From CAZHFA01 sp964534945 (lineage in GTDB: Bacteria; Bdellovibrionota_C; UBA2361; CAKMMH01): 20,300 bases of DNA. The first letter of the stretch is position 1. Each line of letters opens with the position of its first letter. The DNA lies in the NCBI GenBank assembly GCA_964534945.1, contig CAZHSB010000029.1:1-20300 (forward strand). Direction: 5' to 3'. The position numbers and the translations under genes are program-made. Positions 1 to 7,377 of the stretch are shown here, piece after piece. The notes under the pieces were generated by a model. That model ran no database searches, was not told the origin of the DNA, and saw nothing but the letters and a program-made list of their open reading frames with translations.

Positions 1-708
1 AAAGATGCTCTTTTAGAAAACGTTGGTGTTGATGCTAATGGAAAAATTGATTTTAATGATGCATCAAAGACGGAAAACACTAGAGTTTCTTATCCTATTT
101 ATCACATAAAAAATATTGTTAAACCTGTATCAAAAGCAGGACACGCAAACAAGGTTATCTTTTTAACTGCAGATGCTTTTGGAGTTTTTCCTCCCGTATC
201 AAAGTTAACAATGGAGCAAACAAAATATCATTTCCTTTCTGGTTTTACTTCAAAGCTAGCAGGAACTGAAAGAGGGATTACGACCCCTACTCCTACATTC
301 TCAGCTTGTTTTGGTGCAGCATTTTTATTATTGCACCCAACAAAGTATGCAAGTGAACTAGTAAAGAAAATGGAAAGATCTGGTGCAAAAGCATATCTTG
401 TAAATACAGGTTGGAATGGAACTGGAAAGAGAATTTCGATAAAGGACACTCGTGGAATTATTGATGCAATTTTAAGTGGTGATATCGAAAAAGCTCCTAC
501 AAAGAAACTTCCAATTTTCAATTTGGAAATTCCTACAGAGTTAGCAGGAGTAAACACGAACATTTTAGATCCTCGTGACACTTATGCTTCGCCTGATGAG
601 TGGGATGAAAAAGCAATTAAACTTGCTAATATGTTTATTGAAAACTTTAAGCAGTTTACAGATAATGCAGAGGGTAAGGCCCTAGAATCTATCGGCGTTA
701 CTTTATAA
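1..708 (+). CDS. pckA: Phosphoenolpyruvate carboxykinase (ATP), C-terminal part
   Basis: The open reading frame runs in from the left edge without a start codon; about 235 residues are visible, so this is the C-terminal part of a protein usually near 530-540 residues. The enzyme interconverts oxaloacetate + ATP and phosphoenolpyruvate + CO2 + ADP in the cytoplasm (gluconeogenesis, or energy conservation in fermenters). Highly characteristic family strings are visible: FLTADAFGVFPPVSKLT (about residues 55-71 of the fragment), then FLSGFTSKLAGTER followed by a PTPTFSACFG segment, then LVNTGWNGTGKR and the DTR segment of the nucleotide-binding C-terminal domain. The reading frame ends in TAA at 706-708 with no disruption. 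A strong intrinsic terminator follows 35 bp downstream, so pckA is the last gene of its transcription unit. The ATP-dependent type is inferred from the motif wording. Confidence 0.96.
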   Translation, partial: KDALLENVGVDANGKIDFNDASKTENTRVSYPIYHIKNIVKPVSKAGHANKVIFLTADAFGVFPPVSKLTMEQTKYHFLSGFTSKLAGTERGITTPTPTFSACFGAAFLLLHPTKYASELVKKMERSGAKAYLVNTGWNGTGKRISIKDTRGIIDAILSGDIEKAPTKKLPIFNLEIPTELAGVNTNILDPRDTYASPDEWDEKAIKLANMFIENFKQFTDNAEGKALESIGVTL

Positions 709-742
709 TTATTGATCACAATTTATAAGCGATAAATAAACA

Positions 743-784
743 AAAACGATTAAGAGATTTAAGAGTTTCTTAGTCGTTTTTTTA
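743..784 (+). terminator. Rho-independent terminator of pckA
   Basis: The arm AAAACGATTAAG (743-754) pairs with CTTAGTCGTTTT (769-780) with a single U-G pair. The stem can extend inwards by about three more pairs. A run of seven T follows (777-783). It lies 35 bp after the pckA stop codon and separates pckA from the ATPase island. Confidence 0.85.
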
Positions 785-815
785 TTTGATTTATGTTGTG
801 TTGTCTTGGCGTGTT

Positions 816-988
816 TTAGCATGAAAAGATAATATATTTAATGATAATTTAATTCCCTTTCATTTTTTTTCTACTTTTATTTAAAATATCTACTTTTTGT
901 ATAGCATTTTCAATAGGTTACCCCAAATCTTCCAAATAGTGCACTTTGAATGGCAAAAAGTCGCTAAATAGTGCAGTTAATTTATATA
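816..988 (+). repeat. Conserved leader repeat, copy 1 (upstream of first DUF4143 ATPase)
   Basis: This 173-bp stretch is repeated at 2668-2870. By eye I count about 12 substitutions, a 2-nt length difference in a T run, and a 32-nt unit missing here. The last part (926-978) is identical over 53 nt to copy 2 (2776-2828). It contains two copies of AAATAGTGCA, at 934-943 and 966-975. No coding frame is apparent. The remaining non-coding sequence to the gene at 1160 (989-1104) is A/T-rich and shows only a weak inverted repeat (AAGAAT/ATTCTT). Confidence 0.9.
934..975 (+). promoter_or_regulatory. Operator-like AAATAGTGCA pair, 32 bp apart
   Basis: Two direct copies of AAATAGTGCA lie at 934-943 and 966-975, start-to-start distance 32 bp, i.e. 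about three helical turns, so both would face the same side of the DNA. The first copy sits in the palindrome AGTGCACT (938-945). The pair lies about 130-170 bp upstream of the predicted promoter at 1105-1133. A protein-binding function is inference. Confidence 0.55.
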
Positions 989-1104
989 ACTAGCTTAAAA
1001 ATAAGAATTTACTAAAAAACCCATTCTTAAAAAAAGATGATAACTCATATAGATAAAAAAAAAACAAAAAATAATTTTTTTGTAAAATGTAATTAACAAA
1101 ACTA

Positions 1105-1133
1105 TTGATATTTAAACTTTTGTAAAATATACT
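1105..1133 (+). promoter_or_regulatory. Sigma-70-type promoter of first ATPase gene
   Basis: TTGATA (1105-1110) and TATACT (1128-1133) are separated by exactly 17 bp, each matching the consensus in five of six positions. The predicted transcript would start near 1140, giving a leader of about 20 nt that contains the GGAG ribosome binding site (1151-1154). Confidence 0.6.
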
Positions 1134-1159
1134 TTTAACATAAAAATAAAGGAGTACTT

Positions 1160-2446
1160 ATGTCGAAAGAAACTTTAATAAATCGTCCTAGTTATATAAC
1201 AAAATTAGAAGATTGGTTTGGTCAAACAGATCTAGTTAAAATTGTAACAGGAATTCGTCGTTGCGGTAAATCAAAGTTATTTAAGCTGTTTCAAGATAAA
1301 ATTATATCAGATAAAAAAATAACACATCAACAAATCATCGACATAAATTTAGAAGATTTAGTACAAACAAACAAAATTGGATTAGAGCTTAATTCAAATA
1401 AAATTTTAGCACCGTATAAAACTTTATTGGATTATATTTTATCTCAATTGATACCAAACAAAACAAATTATGTTTTCATTGATGAAATACAGTTATTAGA
1501 AAATTGGCAACAGGTCGCCAACACTTTAAGACTACGTAAAAACATCGACCTTTATTTAACAGGTTCAAACGCGTCTATGTTTTCAAGTGATCTAGCTAAT
1601 TCTTTTGGTGGTAGATATATTGAAATAAAAATGCAACCATTTTCTTTTAAAGAATATCAAGACGCGTACATGAAAAGGCGTCCCCTTTCCAAAAATTATA
1701 GCTTACAGGAACTTTATACAACTTACATTAAAGAAAGTGGCTTCCCTCAAACAACAGATTTTATAGGAAAGAAACAATTAATTAATGATTATTTAATGAA
1801 TACTGTTTATTTAAATACAATACAAAAAGACATCATAAAACGTTTTAATATTACAGACACAGATAAGCTAGATGCTGTCATCCATTTTATTTTTGATAAT
1901 ATAGGCAATGAATCATCTTTACGCAGTATTGAACGAGGACTAAAATCTTCTGGAAGATCTATATCTGTTCCGACTATAGATACGTACATAAGAGGATTGC
2001 TGGATAGTTTTTTAATTTATAAATGTGATAGATATGATATTAAAGGCAAGCAATATCTAGATAGTAATTCAAAATATTATGTTGCAGATATTGGTTTAAG
2101 GACAGCTTTACTTGGAGAGCGAGATGTAGATCAAGGGCATGTTTTAGAAAACATTGTCTATTTAGAATTATTAAGACGTGGTTATTCGGTATCTGTTGGT
2201 AAAATTAAGAACAATCAAAAAAATTTGGAAGTTGATTTTGTCGCCCAAAAAGCTGGCGGAGAAGTTGAATATTACCAAGTAGCTTTATATGCATTAGAAC
2301 CTGAAACATTACAACGAGAATTAGCTCCATTTAAAAAAATAAATGATAACTATCCAAAATATATTTTGTCCATGGATTTTGGACAAGGCGAAAGTAACGG
2401 AATAAAACGCTTAAATGTTTTAGATTGGTTACTTGATAGTATATAG
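1160..2446 (+). CDS. AAA+ ATPase with C-terminal DUF4143 domain (first paralogue)
   Basis: A 428-residue cytoplasmic protein of the ATP-binding/DUF4143 family, whose biological role is not established. The N-terminal ATPase domain shows Walker A GIRRCGKS (31-38), Walker B YVFIDE (104-109), a sensor-like LTGSNAS (133-139) and a conserved GGR (150-152) followed by PFSFKEY. A winged-helix-like middle region follows (about 220-300). The C-terminal domain has the restriction-endonuclease-like pattern E340...EVD (367-369)...YQV (382-384), but without the lysine expected of an active PD-(D/E)xK nuclease. It starts at ATG 1160 with GGAG five bases upstream. The length is normal for the family and the frame is intact. 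It is preceded by the leader repeat and followed immediately by an IS-like inverted repeat. A second member lies at 2911-4188. Family call is secure; function is open. Confidence 0.9.
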   Translation: MSKETLINRPSYITKLEDWFGQTDLVKIVTGIRRCGKSKLFKLFQDKIISDKKITHQQIIDINLEDLVQTNKIGLELNSNKILAPYKTLLDYILSQLIPNKTNYVFIDEIQLLENWQQVANTLRLRKNIDLYLTGSNASMFSSDLANSFGGRYIEIKMQPFSFKEYQDAYMKRRPLSKNYSLQELYTTYIKESGFPQTTDFIGKKQLINDYLMNTVYLNTIQKDIIKRFNITDTDKLDAVIHFIFDNIGNESSLRSIERGLKSSGRSISVPTIDTYIRGLLDSFLIYKCDRYDIKGKQYLDSNSKYYVADIGLRTALLGERDVDQGHVLENIVYLELLRRGYSVSVGKIKNNQKNLEVDFVAQKAGGEVEYYQVALYALEPETLQRELAPFKKINDNYPKYILSMDFGQGESNGIKRLNVLDWLLDSI

Positions 2447-2659
2447 TGGCCCCCAATTTCTGGGGCAGGTATATTTGCTAGTTTTCTTTCAAAATAATGA
2501 TAAGAAAACTCGTAAAACGTTATACTACATTCAATTATCTATACTAAAAACTTTTCCTCTTTACTTTTACTACTATCTATTATTATAGATTAAAGTTCTA
2601 GTGTTCATAAAAAAAACAAACATATATAACGCTAAAAACTGTCCAACTATTGGGGTCCA
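2447..2659. mobile_element. MITE-like 213-bp element with IS3-type inverted ends
   Basis: The left end begins TGGCCCCCAATTTCTGG (2447) and the right end, read on the minus strand from 2659, begins TGGACCCCAATAGTTGGACAG. The first 17 positions match in about 13. The right end closely resembles the ends of many IS3-family elements, as I recall them. The interior (2470-2638) is A/T-rich with no recognisable transposase. I see no clear target-site duplication. It begins directly after the stop codon of the first ATPase gene. It is best read as an internally deleted IS remnant. Confidence 0.5.
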
Positions 2660-2667
2660 CCTTAGTC

Positions 2668-2870
2668 TTAGCATGAAAAGATAATATACTTTATGATAAT
2701 TTAATTCCTATTCATTTTTTCTACTTTTACCTAAAATATCTACTTTTTATATAACATTTTCAATTAATTACCCCGAATCTTCCAAATAGTGCACTTTGAA
2801 TGGCAAAAAGTCGCTAAATAGTGCAGTTTAAAGAGAAAAAACATTGCAAATAGTGCAGTTAATTTATATA
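2668..2870 (+). repeat. Conserved leader repeat, copy 2 (upstream of second DUF4143 ATPase)
   Basis: This is the second copy of the leader found at 816-988. It starts with the same TTAGCATGAAAAGATAAT and ends with TTAATTTATATA. Compared with copy 1 it has one extra 32-nt unit near its 3' end, giving a third AAATAGTGCA motif. It lies between the IS-like element and the second ATPase gene, which begins about 40 bp beyond its end. Confidence 0.9.
2784..2857 (+). promoter_or_regulatory. Iteron-like array: three AAATAGTGCA motifs, 32-bp period
   Basis: Exact AAATAGTGCA copies lie at 2784-2793, 2816-2825 and 2848-2857, both intervals being 32 bp. The 22-nt sequences between them differ, so only the 10-bp core (followed by CTT or GTT) is conserved. 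The third motif overlaps the predicted -35 box of the second ATPase gene, as an operator would. Helically phased direct repeats suggest cooperative protein binding (inference). Confidence 0.6.
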
Positions 2871-2872
2871 AT
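2844..2872 (+). promoter_or_regulatory. Candidate promoter of second ATPase gene
   Basis: TTGCAA (2844-2849, four of six consensus positions) and a perfect TATAAT (2867-2872) are separated by 17 bp. The -35 overlaps the third AAATAGTGCA motif by two bases and the spacer contains the rest of it. The start codon at 2911 lies 38 bp beyond the -10. Confidence 0.5.
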
Positions 2873-2910
2873 TTATTGAAAAAATAGGACTATTTCAAAA
2901 AGGCTTTTTT

Positions 2911-4188
2911 ATGAACAATAACTTTCTAAGGGCATTAGAAGATCAAAAAAATGAAATAAAAAATATAAAACTTCAAAAATTGTGTCCTAGAGTAGAAGAA
3001 TCCTCTTTTGAATTTGATAGCCCTCTTGCACAAATTGTTATAGGAGTTAGAAGAAGTGGCAAATCAACTTTATGTCACAAGGTATTACAAGATAAAAATA
3101 TTAAATATGCTTATATAAATTTTGATGACGAAAGGTTTTTACCATTAAAAGGAGAAGAACTAAATGAACTTCTAGAAGCCACATATTTTGTTTATGGAAA
3201 TTTTTCTTATTTATTTATTGATGAAATTCAAAACATTCCAGAATGGTTTTTATTTGTAAATAGATTATTAAGGCAAGGTATTCACTTATTTATTACAGGT
3301 TCAAATGCAAATTTATTAAGTAGTGAACTAAGCACACATCTAACGGGAAGATATAATCAAATAGAATTATTTCCTTTTTCATTTAAAGAATATTGTATTT
3401 TTTCAGAAATTGAAATAAATGATTTTTCTACAAAAGGAAACTCACTTATAAAGAAATCTTTTAGCGATTATTTAACTTTTGGAGGATTTCCAGAATTATC
3501 AAAAATAAAAAACAAGCATAATTATATAAATTCACTTTTTGAATCTATTTTATACAGAGACATCTCTCAACGTTTTAATATACGCTATAAGGATACATTT
3601 AAAAAAATTGCAATAAATCTTACAGATAATTTTGCTCGAGAATTTGCCTGTTCGAGAATAGCAAAACAATTTGACATTTCCTCTACACATACTATTGAAA
3701 ACTATATCGCATATTTAAAGCAAGCTTATCTTATTTTAGAGCTTCATAAATTTTCAACAAAAAGCAAAGAACGTGTTAGAAATAGAAAAGGATATCTTGT
3801 TGATGTAGCTTTTATTTCAGAACGCGAAAATGTTTTTGAAAGTAAAAACTTGGGCTGGAGATTAGAAAATATTGTTTTTATAGAATTATTAAGAAGGAAT
3901 AAAAACTTATTTTTTGATACTTATTATTATAAAAATAATTATGAAATTGATTTTATAGTTTGTGATAAATCTAAAGTTATTAGTCTTATCCAAGTTTCCC
4001 TAGATATTAGTGACAAAAGAACTTATAACAGAGAAATAAATTCTCTTATAAAAGGTGCTAACGAGTTACATTGCACTGATCTTCTTCTAGTAGGATTATC
4101 AACCGAAAATAACGACATTATCATTGAAGATAAAACTATTAAAATAAGAAATATCACCGACTGGTTACTTGATAGGAAAACTGCCTAA
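2911..4188 (+). CDS. AAA+ ATPase with C-terminal DUF4143 domain (second paralogue)
   Basis: A 425-residue member of the same ATPase/DUF4143 family as the gene at 1160-2446, but clearly divergent: shared sequence is largely limited to motifs. Walker A is GVRRSGKST (45-53), Walker B LFIDEIQ (101-107), sensor-like FITGSN (127-132), GR at 146-147 followed by PFSFKEY, and a C-terminal domain with LENIV (338-342), EID (365-367) and IQVS (380-383). As in the first paralogue, the position of the nuclease lysine is not lysine. An AAGG ribosome binding site (2900-2903) lies seven bases before ATG 2911. The protein is intact and of normal length. No terminator hairpin is visible downstream. Role unknown; the shared leader suggests both genes belong to one system. 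Confidence 0.9.
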   Translation: MNNNFLRALEDQKNEIKNIKLQKLCPRVEESSFEFDSPLAQIVIGVRRSGKSTLCHKVLQDKNIKYAYINFDDERFLPLKGEELNELLEATYFVYGNFSYLFIDEIQNIPEWFLFVNRLLRQGIHLFITGSNANLLSSELSTHLTGRYNQIELFPFSFKEYCIFSEIEINDFSTKGNSLIKKSFSDYLTFGGFPELSKIKNKHNYINSLFESILYRDISQRFNIRYKDTFKKIAINLTDNFAREFACSRIAKQFDISSTHTIENYIAYLKQAYLILELHKFSTKSKERVRNRKGYLVDVAFISERENVFESKNLGWRLENIVFIELLRRNKNLFFDTYYYKNNYEIDFIVCDKSKVISLIQVSLDISDKRTYNREINSLIKGANELHCTDLLLVGLSTENNDIIIEDKTIKIRNITDWLLDRKTA

Positions 4189-4211
4189 AAAATTTTAACG
4201 TCTATACGACT

Positions 4212-4376
4212 TTAACCTATCTTCAAAAGTGAAAAACCATAGGCATAAAAAATAACAACTTGTTTTTTCCATCCATCAATAATAAATTTGTTGGCCTTAG
4301 CAAAATTTTCAATTTCAAACCGTTGATTTTCAACTGTTTGCTTATCACTACTTACTCGAATATAACCATATCTCAT
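4212..4376 (-). pseudogene. Serine recombinase (resolvase/invertase) N-terminal remnant
   Basis: On the minus strand an ATG at 4376, preceded eight bases upstream by AAGGAG (4385-4390), opens a 54-codon frame beginning MRYGYIRVSSDKQTVENQRF. This is the N-terminal start of the resolvase/invertase domain; the catalytic serine would be in the RVS motif (Ser9). Similarity holds to about residue 37. It then jumps to a short segment containing FYAYGFS, which weakly recalls the later AFGLS region of the same domain, and stops. That suggests an internal deletion followed by truncation (tentative). The usual protein is about 180-200 residues or more, so this is a relic. It fills most of the 343-bp gap between the ATPase and acyltransferase genes. 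Confidence 0.75.
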
Positions 4377-4468
4377 AACATTTTCTCCTTAAAATTTTGA
4401 ACAAAGAAAACGAGGACAAAAAAAGGATAAAAAAATTTCATTCTGTAAATGCTCTCTAACTAGCCAAC

Positions 4469-4497
4469 TTGCTAACACTCCAAAATTAATCAATAAT
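4469..4497 (+). promoter_or_regulatory. Candidate promoter of acyltransferase gene
   Basis: TTGCTA (4469-4474) and AATAAT (4492-4497) are 17 bp apart, 35 bp before the start codon of the gene at 4532. The match is moderate and the region is A/T-rich, so chance is possible. Confidence 0.35.
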
Positions 4498-4531
4498 CAA
4501 TCATCGGAAACTTAAGGGGAGATTAATCAGC

Positions 4532-5623
4532 GTGAATGTAAACAAAAACTTAGAAGATAGAAAATTTTATTATGACTATTTAAGAATCTTTGCAATAATG
4601 GCAATGATAACTTTGCATGTTTCTGCAAGCAACTGGGCACGTACTGATATAAATGGATTCGATTGGCAAGTTTTTAATTTTTACGACAGCATAGTCAGAT
4701 GGTGCGTTCCAATTTTTGTTATGATAAGTGGCGCACTATTTATAAAGAAAGAAGTCACAATAACAAAAATTTATAAAAAATATATTCCTAGAATGCTTTT
4801 CGCATTTGTCGTATGGAGTTTTATATATTTTTTATTTGCTGGCAAAAATATGTCAGAACAATTAATTGGATTATTCCAAGATGACAATTTAATAAAACTT
4901 GCTTCGATAATCAAAGGCCATTATCATTTGTGGTTCATACCAATGATTGCTGGCATATACATGTGCATTCCAATAATAAAAAAAATAACCGAAGATGAAA
5001 AAATCGGGAAATATTTCATGCTTTTGTCATTTTTATTCGCTTTTGTATTGCCACAACTAATCAATTTAATGAAAGACTTTGGTGATAAGAATATCATTAC
5101 ATTAGCTAATGCGTTAGATAAGGATTTATTAAATATGCATATAGAAATTGTAACTGGATATGTATGCTACTTTATCCTTGGGTATTTTATTTCCAATATC
5201 CAATTCTCAAAAATACAACAAATTGCCATATATTTATTAGGATTATTAGGATTTGCTTTTACAATTATTATTAGTAGAATGATAACCATTAAATCGCAGG
5301 CCCCAATAGAACAATATTATGGTAATTTCAATGTAAATGTTCTACTTGAAACGATTGCCGTATTTGAATTATTTAAAAATATACCATTTAAAAATAAATG
5401 GTATTATTGTTTTGTCGTAAAAATGTCAAAATGGAGCTTCGGCGCATACTTGGCGCATGCATTAATAATCGAACAATTAAAGAAAAATGGCATAAATACC
5501 TTATCCTTACCCATTCCCTCATACCTTTCCGTTCCAGCAATTTGCTTAATAGTTTTTTGCTGTTCATTTATCATATCTGCAATATTAAACTATATACCTT
5601 TTATAAAAAAATATATAGTATGA
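4532..5623 (+). CDS. Membrane O-acyltransferase (acyltransferase 3 family, WecH/OafA-like)
   Basis: A 363-residue integral membrane protein with about ten hydrophobic segments. The first segment contains YDYLRIFAIMAMITLHVSA (15-33) with the family histidine at about 29. It is followed by the typical IVRWCVPIFVMISGALF stretch (about 54-70). Such proteins transfer acetyl or other acyl groups to hydroxyls of surface glycans, lipid A or enterobacterial common antigen in the inner membrane. The acceptor here cannot be told. It starts with GTG at 4532, supported by the strong AAGGGGAG (4514-4521) ten bases upstream; the next in-frame ATG lies inside the first membrane segment. It is followed 95 bp later by an EptA-like gene on the same strand, so both probably modify the envelope. 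Confidence 0.88.
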   Translation: MNVNKNLEDRKFYYDYLRIFAIMAMITLHVSASNWARTDINGFDWQVFNFYDSIVRWCVPIFVMISGALFIKKEVTITKIYKKYIPRMLFAFVVWSFIYFLFAGKNMSEQLIGLFQDDNLIKLASIIKGHYHLWFIPMIAGIYMCIPIIKKITEDEKIGKYFMLLSFLFAFVLPQLINLMKDFGDKNIITLANALDKDLLNMHIEIVTGYVCYFILGYFISNIQFSKIQQIAIYLLGLLGFAFTIIISRMITIKSQAPIEQYYGNFNVNVLLETIAVFELFKNIPFKNKWYYCFVVKMSKWSFGAYLAHALIIEQLKKNGINTLSLPIPSYLSVPAICLIVFCCSFIISAILNYIPFIKKYIV

Positions 5624-5658
5624 TGACCATTATATATATTTTATTTTAAATAATTGAT

Positions 5659-5687
5659 GCAGTACCTATACAGTATTTGCTTTTTTT
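5659..5687 (+). terminator. Weak terminator between acyltransferase and eptA-like gene
   Basis: GCA-G-TAC (5659-5665) can pair with GTA-TT-TGC (5673-5680) around a short loop. A run of seven T follows. The stem is short and interrupted, so this is only a candidate. Confidence 0.3.
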
Positions 5688-5718
5688 ATAATTTATTTTT
5701 TATTAAGGACATAAATAT

Positions 5719-7359
5719 ATGATTTCTTCTCCTTCAAAAAAAACAAAAGGAATGTTTAAAATAAAAAGTCAAACTCTAATTTCATTATTAACTATCTATT
5801 TTGCTTCAATCTTAAATATAAGCTTTTGGAACTTTGCAATAAAAAATGTACAAATTCAAAGTTTTTTGGATTTGTTATTTGGTTTCTCCCTAATATTTTT
5901 TATCATCATCCCATTATTTTTATTTTTTAATCTATTTTGTGTAAAGTATATTTGTAAACCCTTTCTAACCCTTATCATATTATTGTCTAGCATTTCCAAT
6001 TATGCCATGGTCCATTACGGAATTTTTATCAATAAAGATATGATACAAAATATTATTGAAACAAATTCTAGAGAGGCTTTAGATCTTATAACATTTTCTT
6101 CAGTTTTTTGGATTTTTATCACAGGAATTATTCCAATAATTCTTTTGTGGATTATAAAAATAGAATACAAACCTTTTAAAAAAGAACTTAAATCTAGATT
6201 AAGTTACTTAAGCATTTTTATTTTACTAGCCTTAATAATTGCAATCACATTATTTAAAGAATATGCATCATTTGGGAGAAATCATCGGGAAGTAAAGGGA
6301 ATAATTAATGTTGTAAACTATATTAATGGGACACAAGGTTATATAAAAAGAATCGTTAGGTCAAAAAGAAAATTTCAAATCTTAGACGAGCATGCAAAAT
6401 GGGAGGGATATGAGGACAACTTAAAAACTGTTTTTATTATGATGGTAGGAGAAACAGCACGCGCAGCAAATTTTTCCTTAGATGGATACAAAGTAAAAAC
6501 TAATCCACTTTTGGAAAAACAAGATATTGTATATTTTAAAGAAGTAAATTCTTGCGGAACCGCCACATCCGTTTCTGTTTCTTGCATATTTTCAAATTTA
6601 CCAAGAACTGATTTTAATTCTGTAGATGCCAAATATACAGAAAACTTATTAGACCTTTTAGAAAGATCTGGCTATGAGGTTATTTGGAGAGAAAATGATG
6701 ATGGTTGTAAAGGAGTATGTGCAAGAGTAGATCGCGTAGATAATATGGTAGAAATAAATAATAAAAAATATTGTACCGGAAAATATTGTCATGATGAAGC
6801 GCTATTAGATGGATTAGAAGATATCTTAAAAAACATAAAAAAGAATACCATCATTGTTTTACATACAATGGGAAGTCATGGGCCAACTTATTTTAATCGT
6901 TATCCTGATAATTTTAAAAAATTCACTCCGACATGCGATACGGCAAACATTCAGAATTGTTCTTTAAATGAAATAATAAATACCTATGATAATACAATTT
7001 TGTATACCGATTTTATAATATCATCAACAATTGATATCATGAAAAAATTCCCTCAATATGAAGGAGGTGTCATGTACGTCTCCGATCATGGAGAATCTTT
7101 AGGAGAACGAAATATTTATTTACACGGAATGCCATACAATATAGCACCTGCGGAACAAACTGAAATACCTATGATTTTTTGGATGAATGAAAATATGAAA
7201 AAATATGATAACATAGATTATGATTGCCTAAAAAGAATTGCACAAACAAAAATTTATTCTCATGATAATTTATTTCATTCACTACTTACTCTTTTAGAGG
7301 TCAAATCATCTAGTTATGATGAAAAATATGATTTTTTAAAAGAATGTATTAAAAAATAA
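5719..7359 (+). CDS. eptA: EptA-like phosphoethanolamine transferase
   Basis: A 546-residue inner-membrane enzyme expected to transfer phosphoethanolamine from phosphatidylethanolamine to lipid A (or another glycan), lowering surface negative charge and giving resistance to cationic peptides. Five hydrophobic segments occupy about residues 19-180. The periplasmic alkaline-phosphatase-like domain starts near 235. Visible active-site elements are MVGETAR (Glu245 as metal ligand), SCGTATSVSV (Thr281 as the phosphoryl-accepting nucleophile), HTMGSHGP (382-389) and SDHGES (Asp456, His457 as metal ligands). The spacing is close to that of characterised EptA proteins. Six cysteines between 330 and 414 fit the conserved disulphides. 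AAGGA (5704-5708) precedes ATG 5719. Length and motifs indicate an active enzyme; lipid A as acceptor is inferred from the family. Confidence 0.9.
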   Translation: MISSPSKKTKGMFKIKSQTLISLLTIYFASILNISFWNFAIKNVQIQSFLDLLFGFSLIFFIIIPLFLFFNLFCVKYICKPFLTLIILLSSISNYAMVHYGIFINKDMIQNIIETNSREALDLITFSSVFWIFITGIIPIILLWIIKIEYKPFKKELKSRLSYLSIFILLALIIAITLFKEYASFGRNHREVKGIINVVNYINGTQGYIKRIVRSKRKFQILDEHAKWEGYEDNLKTVFIMMVGETARAANFSLDGYKVKTNPLLEKQDIVYFKEVNSCGTATSVSVSCIFSNLPRTDFNSVDAKYTENLLDLLERSGYEVIWRENDDGCKGVCARVDRVDNMVEINNKKYCTGKYCHDEALLDGLEDILKNIKKNTIIVLHTMGSHGPTYFNRYPDNFKKFTPTCDTANIQNCSLNEIINTYDNTILYTDFIISSTIDIMKKFPQYEGGVMYVSDHGESLGERNIYLHGMPYNIAPAEQTEIPMIFWMNENMKKYDNIDYDCLKRIAQTKIYSHDNLFHSLLTLLEVKSSSYDEKYDFLKECIKK

Positions 7360-7374
7360 TTTATGGATAAATTA
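7351..7374 (-). terminator. Candidate terminator of flagellin gene
   Basis: On the minus strand TAATTTAT (7374-7367) and ATAAATTA (7364-7357) form an A/T-only inverted repeat followed by six T (7356-7351). It overlaps the stop codon of the convergent eptA-like gene. Pairing is weak, so confidence is low. Confidence 0.35.
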
Positions 7375-7377
7375 ATA

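Noticed and set aside
2449..2466. Terminator hairpin after the first ATPase gene (GCCCC...GGGGC)
   Set aside because: The hairpin is real but no T run follows, and it coincides with the end of an inverted-repeat element, which explains it better.
2784..2857. CRISPR-like array (repeat-spacer appearance of the AAATAGTGCA units)
   Set aside because: The repeats are only 10 bp, there are two or three units, and no cas genes are present; the unit in one leader is identical in the other, unlike acquired spacers.
2897..2910. Hairpin AAAAAGGCTTTTTT hiding the ribosome binding site of the second ATPase gene
   Set aside because: The palindrome has no room for a loop, so a stable RNA hairpin is unlikely.
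5398..5649. 83-codon plus-strand reading frame inside the acyltransferase gene
   Set aside because: It lies in another frame over the end of a well-supported membrane protein and resembles no family.
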